The notes under the pieces were generated by a model, which was not told the DNA's origin, ran no database searches, and saw only the letters and a program-made list of their open reading frames with translations. A stretch of 64,000 nucleotides of DNA from Cytobacillus kochii (GTDB taxonomy: Bacteria; Bacillota; Bacilli; Bacillales; Cytobacillaceae). Every line of letters begins with the position of its first letter. The first letter of the stretch is position 1. The stretch spans positions 59,395 to 123,394 of the forward strand of contig NZ_JAIVAM010000016.1 of NCBI RefSeq assembly GCF_020171845.1, in the 5' to 3' direction. Shown here piece by piece: positions 9,052 through 17,958 of the stretch. Both the position numbers and the translations under genes were made by a program.

Positions 9052-9085
9052 CTCAGGCTGTCGAGAAAGTTCTCGACAGCCTGAG
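9052..9085. terminator. Strong hairpin between convergent czcD and the desulfurase operon
   Basis: A perfect 15-bp stem (9052-9066 and 9071-9085, CTCAGGCTGTCGAGA with its complement) encloses a four-base loop. Neither side has a good T-tract. It lies between convergent genes and is likely a bidirectional transcript end; it may also be the footprint of a lost mobile element. Confidence 0.6.
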
Positions 9086-9119
9086 AACAACAAAAGATGT
9101 TTTAACTTGAGATAACTAT

Positions 9120-10280
9120 TTAAACATTAACCATCATCGGTGAAAACGAGCGTAGTTTTGAGGTGGTAGTAACCAAAATATTAATTGCCTTTTCAATCTC
9201 CTGTATCGTATTTTGTCTACCAAAGCTAACTCGAATTGTACTCCTTATTTCTTCCTGACTTTTACCCAAGGCTTTTAAAACATGAGATAATTTAGATGAA
9301 GATGAGCTACATGCTGATGCAATTGATACGAAAACCCCCATTTGACTAAGTGCATATGCCAAAGCTTCACCTCTAATTCCGTGAATGCATAAACTTAAAG
9401 TCGAGGGGACCGTATTACCTCCATTAATCGACCAGTCAGTTAAATGCTGATTTAATTGGCCAATAAATTTGTTTCTTAGAAAGGTTATATGTTGTATATC
9501 ATTAATCCAATGATCCATCAGACATTCGACAGCTTGTCCGAAACCAATTATACCTGTAACATTTTCCGTTCCAGAGCGAAACCCCATTTCTTGGGCACCT
9601 CCATGGAGAAGAGGGTATAACTGATTTTTATCTTCTATATATAAGCACCCTACACCTTTAGGCCCATAAATTTTGTGTGCTGAAAGAGAAAGGCTATTTA
9701 CGTTTAGTTCTTTAACATCGATAGGGAGTTTTCCAGCACCTTGGACTGCATCACAATGAAAGTAGATGTCTAATGCCTTGCATAAGGCTCCAATTTTTTT
9801 TATTGGTTGAATAGAACCTATTTCATTATTAACCATCATTACTGTTACCAAAGAAGTTTTTGGAGTAATTAAGCTCGCAAGATGATTGATTTGAACAATA
9901 CCATCTTTATTAACCGGTAAATATGAAACATCAAAACCATGACTAACTTGAAGATATTTACATGCTTCCATTATAGCAGGATGCTCAATTGATGATGTAA
10001 TTATATGGTTTTTTGATTTGTTTTTGAGGCAATAACCAATAATAGCTGTTGAGTTAGACTCTGTAGCACCACTAGTAAAGGTAATCTGTTCTGGCTCTGC
10101 ATTTAAAAATTCAGCAAGATTGTTGCGTGCGTACTGAATCGACTTTTTAGCATTTATTCCAATTTCGTAATTACTAGAAGGATTACCGTATTGATATTTC
10201 AAAGAATATCTCATCTTCCTATAAACATCTTCATGTAATGGAGTAGTGGCATTGTTATCGAGATAGATATCAGGGCTCAC
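9120..10280 (-). CDS. Cysteine desulfurase (IscS/NifS family)
   Basis: This is a PLP enzyme of 386 residues that takes sulfur from cysteine as a protein persulfide. It has the group I pattern: N-terminal YLDNNATTP, SGATESN, the PLP-binding lysine in LSAHKIYGPKG (about residue 203), GTENVTG, and the catalytic cysteine in ASACSSSS (about 324). The start is GTG at 10280, overlapping the stop of the scaffold gene (GTGA). It is the last gene of a six-gene operon with fatty-acid activation enzymes. That setting suggests it serves a dedicated sulfur-transfer role rather than general Fe-S assembly. Confidence 0.93.
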   Translation of the reverse strand: MSPDIYLDNNATTPLHEDVYRKMRYSLKYQYGNPSSNYEIGINAKKSIQYARNNLAEFLNAEPEQITFTSGATESNSTAIIGYCLKNKSKNHIITSSIEHPAIMEACKYLQVSHGFDVSYLPVNKDGIVQINHLASLITPKTSLVTVMMVNNEIGSIQPIKKIGALCKALDIYFHCDAVQGAGKLPIDVKELNVNSLSLSAHKIYGPKGVGCLYIEDKNQLYPLLHGGAQEMGFRSGTENVTGIIGFGQAVECLMDHWINDIQHITFLRNKFIGQLNQHLTDWSINGGNTVPSTLSLCIHGIRGEALAYALSQMGVFVSIASACSSSSSKLSHVLKALGKSQEEIRSTIRVSFGRQNTIQEIEKAINILVTTTSKLRSFSPMMVNV

Positions 10281-10684
10281 GTGAGAGCCCCTCCATCTTC
10301 TACCAAGAAATTGTTTTCAGTTAATTTTCTCTGTTTAGGTTTAGCACACTCACTTAGAATATTATAACCAATATCCACGCAATGATTTTGTGCAGGTTCT
10401 AGTTCACCTAACCATTTTATAACATCACTTTTCTGATAACTAGCAATCTCATTGAATGTCTTACCTTTTACTACTTCTGAAAGTATACTAGCAGTAGCAA
10501 TAGAAGTAGAACAACCATAAGATAAATATGATACATCTTTAATACTGTTACTATCAACTTGTAAAAACATATGAACAGTGTCACCACAAATGGGATTACC
10601 AATTTCAATAACAAAGTCAGGATTAGACATTTTCCCAACATTTCTTGGGTTCATAAAATGTTCACTGATAATTTCGTTAAACAT
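10277..10684 (-). CDS. IscU/NifU-like scaffold protein
   Basis: This is a small scaffold of the IscU/NifU N-terminal family, 135 residues. The three cysteine ligands are present in their usual contexts: GNPICGD, YGCSTSIATASIL and NHCVDIG. It begins YNEIISEHFMNPRN-like (here FNEIISEHFMNPRN), as in IscU. A C-terminal tail of about 20 residues is unlike the family. A GGGAGG box precedes ATG 10684, inside the end of the acyl-protein ligase gene. It would receive sulfur from the desulfurase encoded next to it, building an Fe-S cluster or passing sulfur on. Confidence 0.92.
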   Translation of the reverse strand: MFNEIISEHFMNPRNVGKMSNPDFVIEIGNPICGDTVHMFLQVDSNSIKDVSYLSYGCSTSIATASILSEVVKGKTFNEIASYQKSDVIKWLGELEPAQNHCVDIGYNILSECAKPKQRKLTENNFLVEDGGALT

Positions 10685-11852
10685 TTGTACCTCCCTGTGA
10701 AACTACTTCTTTCTCTTTTTCTTCGATGAATTTTTCTAAATTAATTGCACAACATCCTACCTCAACACCTGGCATCCTGGAAATGTACACTAGCTTTTGT
10801 CCATTTCTCCCACACTCACAAGTTGTATCCTCTTTTAGATACCCAACGTCTTCAGTTAATACAAAGCCAGGGTAAGAAGTACATGTAGGGTCATAAATAG
10901 CAATAACTCCTCGTTGCCCATATTCTACTTCCTCTAGTACATTTCGTGGATTTCGTAAGGAAAGGTGGACCCAAGGTGGAACATGCTTTTCTTGTTCCCT
11001 GCACTCGACGGCTAACATATTAGCTTCTACCAACCCATACATATCACGTACATTTTGAATTTGTACCCCAAGGTATTTTGAACAAAGTTCATTAAAGTCT
11101 TTACGTGGAATTTCTTTCCCTGTAAACTGTTTCCATCCACCAAGAGTAATAATTAAACTGTTTTTCTCCAGATTGAGCTTTATTTCGTTATCTATACAAT
11201 GTTTTACCAGCCTATGAATGAGGAAAGGTGGACCAATGATATGACGAGTATGTTTGCCTTCCCATGAAAGAAGTTTTTCTACTGCGTGTGCAGGATTGAA
11301 TGTTATTTTTTTCACAAGGTTTGCACTTCCATCTAACATACCTGCAAAGATATTTAATGCTTTTACCATTCCCATTTCAGGCATCTCCTCTGTCGGAGGG
11401 AATAAGAAAAGACCCATTCCCCTTGAAATCCTGAAAAACTCACGGTATGTCATTAAAACACTTTCAAAAGCATTGTCTACGGAAACTCTATCACGGCGTG
11501 ATACACTTGGTATTCCACTCGTGCCAGTACTGCGCATTTCATATTCAATATCCTTTAAATGAGATGTCATTAATAGATGTGAATCACATTGTTTAAAAGT
11601 TTGTACAGGAATCATGGGTATTTTGTGTAAATCGGTAAAACCTTGTATATCATTAGGGGATATCTCTTTTCTCAAACATAAATCACGATAAAATTCGTTA
11701 TTATCATAGTGATACTTAAATGATTCTGCAATTACACTTCCTTTATATTTGTTTACAGTATCAAAAGGCATCCTAAACAATGGATTGATTGACCCTATCA
11801 TTGCATTTAGTGGCGTAATGCCTAGTTGACGTTGTGTTTCGACAAAATTCAT
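10677..11852 (-). CDS. LuxE-like acyl-protein ligase
   Basis: This is an adenylate-forming enzyme of 391 residues related to LuxE acyl-protein synthetase. LuxE makes acyl-AMP and passes the acyl group to its own cysteine. The nucleotide-binding STGTSGIPS is near residue 110; GGWKQFTGKEI and DMYGLVEAN form the later core motifs; a Cys-rich patch (TCECGRNGQ) follows. Near the end, GVEVGCCAINLE lines up with the acyl-accepting cysteine region of LuxE. No LuxC reductase or LuxD thioesterase is nearby, so aldehyde formation as in bioluminescence is not indicated. Its ATG shares a base with the carrier-protein stop (TGATG). Confidence 0.85.
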   Translation of the reverse strand: MNFVETQRQLGITPLNAMIGSINPLFRMPFDTVNKYKGSVIAESFKYHYDNNEFYRDLCLRKEISPNDIQGFTDLHKIPMIPVQTFKQCDSHLLMTSHLKDIEYEMRSTGTSGIPSVSRRDRVSVDNAFESVLMTYREFFRISRGMGLFLFPPTEEMPEMGMVKALNIFAGMLDGSANLVKKITFNPAHAVEKLLSWEGKHTRHIIGPPFLIHRLVKHCIDNEIKLNLEKNSLIITLGGWKQFTGKEIPRKDFNELCSKYLGVQIQNVRDMYGLVEANMLAVECREQEKHVPPWVHLSLRNPRNVLEEVEYGQRGVIAIYDPTCTSYPGFVLTEDVGYLKEDTTCECGRNGQKLVYISRMPGVEVGCCAINLEKFIEEKEKEVVSQGGTNV

Positions 11853-12109
11853 CAATATACCCCCATAATTTTTTTGCTTTGTTGTAATTCAATTAGTTTT
11901 ATAAGATCTTCAATAGTATCGCAGTCCCCATGCTCTTCAGGTGGAACTGTTATTTCATATTTTTCTTCTATACATAGTGCAAGCTCAACTCGATCTGCAG
12001 AATCAAGAGCTAGATCACCAGACATATCACTATCTAACTTAATTTCTTCTACTTTAAGATCCTTAAATCCAAGAATAATTTCTTGAATCACAGTTAGTTT
12101 TTCATTCAT
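11852..12109 (-). CDS. Acyl carrier protein
   Basis: This is a stand-alone carrier protein of 85 residues, the standard length. The phosphopantetheine serine is in LALDSADRVELALCIEEKY (about residue 37), within an acidic four-helix fold. It overlaps both neighbours by four and one to three bases, so it is translated in step with the flavoprotein and the acyl-protein ligase. It is the natural acceptor for fatty acyl groups activated by the FAAL in the same operon; this is known chemistry for FAAL/ACP pairs but is inferred here. Confidence 0.93.
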   Translation of the reverse strand: MNEKLTVIQEIILGFKDLKVEEIKLDSDMSGDLALDSADRVELALCIEEKYEITVPPEEHGDCDTIEDLIKLIELQQSKKIMGVY

Positions 12110-13167
12110 GTTAGATTTCCTCCGGTTACTTGATTAGCAATAAACTCAGCATCCTCCCCTACTCCTAGAAGTAATGCGGAACCTCTTCTATACTGCCAAG
12201 ATAAGCCAATAAAATATAATCCTTTTTCTTTGGTTACTCCTCGTTCATGATTTGGTAAACCTTTAGAGTTGAATACATTTTCTGAAGAAGTTTTTATCCA
12301 ACTGTAGTCGTTTTTATATCCAGTTGCCCAAATGATATTTGAAGGCTTCAGTGATGTTTTATTAGCAAAATAGACTATTTCACCACTACTATCAGTGGCT
12401 CTGTTCAATGTTTTAATATGTCCATTTCGGATAAGTGGTAAAATTTCTTTACCAATAATAGGATCATTTTGTTTAATTTTTTGGCCTATTTTTGAGTTAA
12501 TGGTAAAACGCATAACTCCTAATACACTTAACCACCAAAAGATGCTTTTTCCTAATATCTGATAAGGGAAAAACTTAGGTTTTTTACCCAAAGATAAATA
12601 TACTTTTTTGTTGTCATTAGCAAGTTCTACAGCAATTTGCATTCCAGAATTTCCTCCACCTACAATCAGCACATCCCCATTTTTTAATGATGATGGGTTT
12701 TTGTAGTCCTCCGTATGTAATTGATTGATTGAAGGGGAGAGCTCTTCATGAAATTTAGGAATGTATGGTACTTGAAAAGGCCCTGTTGCTACTATGACAT
12801 TTGAACAGTTGAATTCTTTTTCATCAGTAGTTTTAATTATGAACTCATCGTTTACCTTGACTACTGATTTAACCTTTTTATTTAACTTAACATTAAGTTT
12901 AAATTTCTGTTGATATTTTTGTAAGTATTCGGCAAGTTCATCTTTATTAGGGTAACCAGATGGGTTGCCACTCATTTTTAAGCCTGGTAATGAGCTGTGA
13001 GAACGTGGCGTAAACAACTGTAATGAATCGTATCTCAATCTCCAAGAATCACCTATATTTTGGTGAGCATCAATAATTAAAAATGGTTCCTTTTTCAGCT
13101 GAAGTTGATAACCCATTGCTAAACCTGCCTGACCTGCGCCTATAATAATTGTCTTATATTTATTCAA
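12106..13167 (-). CDS. CzcO-like flavin monooxygenase family protein (copy 1)
   Basis: This is an FAD- and NAD(P)H-binding oxidoreductase of 353 residues. Two Rossmann motifs are clear: GAGQAGLAMG at the start (FAD) and GGGNSGMQIA near residue 175 (NADPH), with the ATG-type motif NIIWATGY between domains. GDSWRLRYDSL and GLYFIGLSWQYRRGSALLLG are shared with the paralogue at 17959. Proteins of this type are often called CzcO because they sit by CzcD exporters, but their substrate is not known to me. Within this operon it could oxidise the carrier-bound acyl chain or a sulfur intermediate. The start is a TTG at 13167. Confidence 0.88.
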   Translation of the reverse strand: MNKYKTIIIGAGQAGLAMGYQLQLKKEPFLIIDAHQNIGDSWRLRYDSLQLFTPRSHSSLPGLKMSGNPSGYPNKDELAEYLQKYQQKFKLNVKLNKKVKSVVKVNDEFIIKTTDEKEFNCSNVIVATGPFQVPYIPKFHEELSPSINQLHTEDYKNPSSLKNGDVLIVGGGNSGMQIAVELANDNKKVYLSLGKKPKFFPYQILGKSIFWWLSVLGVMRFTINSKIGQKIKQNDPIIGKEILPLIRNGHIKTLNRATDSSGEIVYFANKTSLKPSNIIWATGYKNDYSWIKTSSENVFNSKGLPNHERGVTKEKGLYFIGLSWQYRRGSALLLGVGEDAEFIANQVTGGNLT

Positions 13168-13198
13168 AATTTAGAAAATTTCCTTTCTTAAATAAATG

Positions 13199-14719
13199 TT
13201 AAGATCGTATATTTGAAAACCATATCTGAAGTTCCTCTTTTTCGTAAGCTTCCTTACATGCAGACCTTCGAACTTTACCACTAGAGGTTTTCAATATAGT
13301 TCCTGTCTTGATTAAATGAATAGCGTATGGTTGTATACCATATTCTTGCATTATATTTTTACGAATGTCTTTAAGTATTTGTTCTGGATTAAATCCTTTT
13401 TTAATAACCCCATTCCTAGGGCGGTAAGAACGTTCTAGCTCAGCTATGACAATAAGTTTTTCCTCATTTTTCTCTAGAATAGTAAAAGCTGCACATGCTG
13501 CAGAAGACAAACAATTAGAAGTTACCTCTACAGTTTTTTCAATATCTTGAGGGAAAAAATTTTTTCCTCTTAGAATAATGACATCCTTACTACGACCAGT
13601 TACATATAATTGACCTTGATAAAGGAACCCAAGGTCTCCAGTTTTTAAATAGTTGGTTGTTTCTTTAGGAACTCTTCCTAAGAAAGTATCTTGTTGCTCA
13701 TTATTTAAATAACCTTTAGCTACGTTTTGTCCTGAAACCCATATTTCACCTATAGCTCCCTCTAAACATATGTTTTTTGTGATTGGGTCAACTATTTTAA
13801 TTGTCTGATCTAATTGAGTAATTCCACAACTTACAAGAGTACTAGCATTTGTGGTAGTAGATAAAAGTTCTACTGCTTTATTTTCTTTAAGTTTTTCTAA
13901 ATCAAATCTCTTAATAATAGGTTCCTTTTTTCTATCTCCTCCAGTGATTAGGAGTGTTGCTTCTGCCATTCCGTAACATGGATAAAAACTTTTCATGTTA
14001 AATCCAGCTGGTTTAAATTTTTTTGCAAAATCTATCAATGTGTCACTTCGTATTGGCTCTGCACCATTGAAAGCCACTTCCCAAGAAGAAAGATCCAATG
14101 ACTCAATTTCTTGTTCTTTAATTTTTTTAATACATAATTCATATGCAAAGTTTGGACCACCACTAACTTCAGCTTTATGCTCTGATATAGCTTGTAGCCA
14201 TCGAATCGGCTTCTGCAAGAAATCAAGAGGGTCCATTAATACACAGGATGTGCCTAAATATAAAGGTTGCAGCACGTTCCCAATCAACCCCATGTCGTGA
14301 TATAAAGGTAACCAACCTAAAATTTTTGTATTTTGATTATTTCCAAAAGCATGCCTTATCATTTCTTCGTTAGTGATTATATTATTATGTGTAACCATAA
14401 CTCCTTTTGGAGAGGACGTTGACCCAGATGTATATTGAAGAAAAGCTATCTCGTCTCCATTAATATCTAGTTGAATGTAAGAGTCAATTGGTGGCAAATC
14501 AATCTTGTCTAAAGATATACATTTAGCATCAGTCATTTCCAAATTTATTTTAGAAACAAAACTTTGTAGTTTACTAGTTGTGAAGATTACATCTGCGGAA
14601 GAATGATTCATAATACTTGTAATACGGTTTAAATTTTTGCTTAAAGTTGGTGGGTAGACTGGAATGGCAATTACTTTAGCATATAGGCCTAGTGACAGGG
14701 TAGCTGCTCTAGACCGCAA
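13199..14719 (-). CDS. Fatty acyl-AMP ligase (FAAL), 5'-truncated by the transposon
   Basis: FAALs activate fatty acids as acyl-AMP and load them onto carrier proteins without CoA. Here the signature motifs are present: FLQYTSGSTSSPKGVMVTH, GWLPLYHDMGLIG, YPCYGMAEATLL, TGDLGFLYQGQLYVTGRSKD, the FAAL-type IILRGKNFFPQDIE, and KTSSGKVRRSAC at the C-terminus. Family members run to about 570-600 residues; about 490 native residues remain. The first 12 or so codons, from a TTG at 14719, lie in the transposon inverted repeat; native text resumes at about LYAKVIAIPVYPP. The lost part is the start of the N-terminal subdomain, so activity is doubtful. It heads the leftward operon and its promoter is gone. 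Confidence 0.88.
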   Translation of the reverse strand: MRSRAATLSLGLYAKVIAIPVYPPTLSKNLNRITSIMNHSSADVIFTTSKLQSFVSKINLEMTDAKCISLDKIDLPPIDSYIQLDINGDEIAFLQYTSGSTSSPKGVMVTHNNIITNEEMIRHAFGNNQNTKILGWLPLYHDMGLIGNVLQPLYLGTSCVLMDPLDFLQKPIRWLQAISEHKAEVSGGPNFAYELCIKKIKEQEIESLDLSSWEVAFNGAEPIRSDTLIDFAKKFKPAGFNMKSFYPCYGMAEATLLITGGDRKKEPIIKRFDLEKLKENKAVELLSTTTNASTLVSCGITQLDQTIKIVDPITKNICLEGAIGEIWVSGQNVAKGYLNNEQQDTFLGRVPKETTNYLKTGDLGFLYQGQLYVTGRSKDVIILRGKNFFPQDIEKTVEVTSNCLSSAACAAFTILEKNEEKLIVIAELERSYRPRNGVIKKGFNPEQILKDIRKNIMQEYGIQPYAIHLIKTGTILKTSSGKVRRSACKEAYEKEELQIWFSNIRS

Positions 14720-14722
14720 AGT
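14685..14722 (+). repeat. Left terminal inverted repeat of the Tn3-family element
   Basis: The outer end reads AGGCCTAGTGACAGGG and the inner end GACCGCAAAGT. It matches the reverse complement of 24409-24446 except at three positions. Read outward, it supplies the TTG start and the first codons of the truncated FAAL gene. Confidence 0.9.
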
Positions 14723-14794
14723 ATTGTTTTCATCCTCTAATCAATAGATTACACTCAAAATAGTGATTATTCTAAAGTTTGGGGAAGGATATTT

Positions 14795-17791
14795 ATGAAA
14801 CGAAATTGGAACGAAGATGAGCTTCTAGAACATTTTGTAGTACTACCCATTGAAAGAAAGCTAATTGGTAATAAAACAGGGGCAAGTCGTTTAGGATTTG
14901 CAATATTATTAAAGTACTTTCAACAAGAGGCTAGATTTCCTTCTAAGAAACAAGATATACCCAAAGTGGTAGTTGAATTTATAGCGCAGCAATTAGGGTT
15001 ATCTTCAGCGCTCTTTGAGGAATATCGTTGGGGCTCAGATGAAAGAAACTTTACTTATCATCGAAAACAAATTCGAGAATTCTTCGGTTTTCAAGAACTT
15101 ACAGCAAAAGATAACAAACTTTTGACAGAGTGGTTAAACGAACAAGTTCAGTTTACACATGATATCGACTATTTAAAAAGTCAGGCATACAGTCTGTTTC
15201 GTAAGTGGAAAGTTGAACCTCCTTCAAATGGAAGTTTAAAGCGTATGATCGATTCCGTCATTGACACTTTTGAAAAGCATTTATATCAATCGATTTATCA
15301 GCAGCTATCTCCTAGGACTTGTTCGAGATTAGATGCGTTACTGGAATCTTTTACTGATGAAGTAACGGTAGAAGGTTTTGAAGAAGAGTTTCAGAAGGAA
15401 AAGGAATCAGATATTTTAACTTTTCGGCAACTTTTATCTTCTCCTAGCAAACCAAGTGTAAACACCATGGAAATGGAAGTTAAAAAATTGTTAGCTATTC
15501 GGCACCTACACATTCCTCCAAGATTATTTCATCATTTGACTCCGAAATTAGTAAAGAAATATCGACTCCGTGCAGCTACAGAAACCGTAACAGAATTGCG
15601 TGCACACCCTGCATCCATTCGCTATACCCTTCTTGCCATTTTATTTTCGCATCGTCATGAAGAAGTCATTGATTATTTAGCTGATTTATTGGATGAAATT
15701 ACGCTTAAATTCGGAAATAAGGCCAAAAATACAACCCGAAAAGAAGCAGTAGAAGAATTAGAAAGAGTCCAAGGAAAAAATAGACATATTGTCAATTTAT
15801 TAAAAGCAACAGTAGATCACCCAGAAGGGGTCATTCAAGATACTTTATTCCCTATTGTTAGCTCTGATATGATTCGAGATATTATTAAGGACATGACAAA
15901 AAATAATCGGGAATACAAAGAAAAAATCTATACAAAAATGCATTCTTCTTACCAAGGGCATTATCGAAAGTCACTTTCTAAAATTTTAAACAACCTTACT
16001 TTTCGCTCAAATAATCAATTTCATCAGCCGATTATTAAGGCTATTCAACTCATACGAGAGTGTGGAGAAAGTGGGCAACGTTATTTTGCTGCTGGAGATG
16101 AAGTTCCCATTGAAGGTGTAATTCAGCCGAAATGGAAAGATGTTATTGTCGAGACAGACAACAAAGGGATAGAAAGAGTAAATCGAATCAATTATGAAAT
16201 TGCAGTGATCCAATCGCTTCGCACTCGACTTCGGTGTAAAGAAGTTTGGATTGAGGGTGCTGATCGATATCGAAACCCAGATGAAGATCTCCCTCAAGAT
16301 TTTGAAGAGAAGAAGGAAGAATATTTTCAAGCACTGAAAGCACCACTTGATGTAGAGCCTTTTATTGAAGATATTATACAGTTGATGAAAGATAAACTCC
16401 ATTTATTGAATCAAGGGCTAGGAGATCATAGTAACGAAAAAGTAGCGATTACTACCAGAAATAATAAAGGATGGATTAGAGTCACTCCACTCGAAAAGCA
16501 ACCAGAACCTCCACATGTGACGATGCTTAAACAGGAGATTAAGAACCGTTGGACCGATATTAACCTATTGGATTTACTAAAAGAAACAGATTTTCACACG
16601 GAGTTTACCCAACACTTTAAAACCACCGCCAATCGAGAGATTTTAGATCGAGAAACCGTCCAACGAAGGCTTCTTCTAAGTTTATTTGGATTAGGAACGA
16701 ATACAGGTTTGAAAACAGTTTCTGCTGGAAACCACCTAGATAGTTATCGAGAACTTCGATATATACGCCAAAAATTTATTCATAAGGATCATTTGCGAAA
16801 AGCCAACGCCGAGGTTACCAACCATATCATCTACAATCGAATGAAAGAGGTATGGGGAGAAGCTACCACTGCATGTGCTTCCGATTCAAAACATTTTGGC
16901 TCTTGGGATCAGAATTTGCTTTCAGAGTGGCATCCTCGTTATAAGAAGCATGGAGTCATGATCTATTGGCATACAGATCGAAAGTCAGCTTGTATCTATT
17001 CTCAGCTTAAATCCTGCCTTTCTTCGGAGGTGGCAGCAATGATGGAAGGGGTTCTTCGTCACTGTACAGACATGGAGGTTGACAGAAATTATGTTGATAC
17101 ACACGGACAAAGTGTCGTTGCTTTTGCTTTTTGTCATCTACTTGATTTTAAGCTAATGCCACGTTTTAAAAATATCGGATCACAAAAGCTATATCGTCCA
17201 GAAGCCGGCATGAATGAGGAATATCCTCACCTTCAACAGGCTTTAAGTAGACCGATTAACTGGGATCTTGTTCGGCAACAGTATGAACAAATCATTAAGT
17301 TTGCAACTGCTCTACGGTTAGGTACTGCTTCTGCCGAATCCATATTAAAGCGATTTACAAGGGATACGAAACATCCAACCTATCAGGCTTTATGTGAATT
17401 AGGAAAAGCGATTAAAACGATCTTTTTATGTGATTATTTACACTATGAAGAGATTCGAAGGGAGATCCATGAAGGATTAAATACAGTGGAACAATGGAAC
17501 TCAGTGAATACTTATATATTCTATGGGAAAAACAGTGAGATTCGTTCCAATTCTATAGAAGATCAAGAAGTGTCTGCCTTATCACTTCAATTGCTGCAAA
17601 ATTGCTTAGTCTATATGAATACCTTAATGGTACAAGAAGTACTTTATGACAACAACCAATATTGGTTGAAGAAAATGACTTCAGAAGATTTTAGGGGATT
17701 AACACCTTTGTTTTATCATCATGTCAATCCATACGGAACTTTTGAACTCAATATGGACACAAGAATTCCAATAAAAATACAAGTCTCATAG
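14795..17791 (+). CDS. tnpA: Tn3-family transposase
   Basis: This is a 998-residue transposase, the full family length. The N-terminal DUF4158-type DNA-binding region starts with [17 protein letters not shown]. The catalytic DDE core is in the last third: first Asp in [14 protein letters not shown], second in [19 protein letters not shown], and Glu in [12 protein letters not shown]. The region [16 protein letters not shown] is family-typical. It cuts at the 38-bp repeats and acts in replicative transposition. It begins 72 bases inside the left repeat behind a GGGGAAGG box and looks intact. Confidence 0.97.
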   Translation: MKRNWNEDELLEHFVVLPIERKLIGNKTGASRLGFAILLKYFQQEARFPSKKQDIPKVVVEFIAQQLGLSSALFEEYRWGSDERNFTYHRKQIREFFGFQELTAKDNKLLTEWLNEQVQFTHDIDYLKSQAYSLFRKWKVEPPSNGSLKRMIDSVIDTFEKHLYQSIYQQLSPRTCSRLDALLESFTDEVTVEGFEEEFQKEKESDILTFRQLLSSPSKPSVNTMEMEVKKLLAIRHLHIPPRLFHHLTPKLVKKYRLRAATETVTELRAHPASIRYTLLAILFSHRHEEVIDYLADLLDEITLKFGNKAKNTTRKEAVEELERVQGKNRHIVNLLKATVDHPEGVIQDTLFPIVSSDMIRDIIKDMTKNNREYKEKIYTKMHSSYQGHYRKSLSKILNNLTFRSNNQFHQPIIKAIQLIRECGESGQRYFAAGDEVPIEGVIQPKWKDVIVETDNKGIERVNRINYEIAVIQSLRTRLRCKEVWIEGADRYRNPDEDLPQDFEEKKEEYFQALKAPLDVEPFIEDIIQLMKDKLHLLNQGLGDHSNEKVAITTRNNKGWIRVTPLEKQPEPPHVTMLKQEIKNRWTDINLLDLLKETDFHTEFTQHFKTTANREILDRETVQRRLLLSLFGLGTNTGLKTVSAGNHLDSYRELRYIRQKFIHKDHLRKANAEVTNHIIYNRMKEVWGEATTACASDSKHFGSWDQNLLSEWHPRYKKHGVMIYWHTDRKSACIYSQLKSCLSSEVAAMMEGVLRHCTDMEVDRNYVDTHGQSVVAFAFCHLLDFKLMPRFKNIGSQKLYRPEAGMNEEYPHLQQALSRPINWDLVRQQYEQIIKFATALRLGTASAESILKRFTRDTKHPTYQALCELGKAIKTIFLCDYLHYEEIRREIHEGLNTVEQWNSVNTYIFYGKNSEIRSNSIEDQEVSALSLQLLQNCLVYMNTLMVQEVLYDNNQYWLKKMTSEDFRGLTPLFYHHVNPYGTFELNMDTRIPIKIQVS

Positions 17792-17850
17792 AGTACCAGT
17801 AACAATGTTGTTTCAGAGCTATACACTAAGTATCTTCAAGAAAATCCCTA

Positions 17851-17896
17851 TTAAAAAAGCTAAATTCCACGAATACGAGAGATTTAGCTTTTTTAA
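17851..17896. terminator. Bidirectional terminator between tnpA and the flavoprotein gene
   Basis: A perfect 15-bp stem (17851-17865 with 17882-17896, TTAAAAAAGCTAAAT and its complement) carries A-tract and T-tract ends. It can stop transcription of convergent tnpA and the flavoprotein gene. Confidence 0.88.
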
Positions 17897-17958
17897 TTAT
17901 ATTCTTTCAAAAACTAAACCCTAATTCACTTATCTAAAGCCCCTTGATAGACTTTATA

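Noticed and set aside
9052..9085. Hairpin as one end of an insertion sequence
   Set aside because: No partner repeat or transposase is visible within the region; a transcript end between convergent genes is simpler.
14723..14794. Outward promoter at the left transposon end driving the FAAL operon
   Set aside because: A TTGAGT box is present on the minus strand but no -10 at proper spacing could be identified with confidence.
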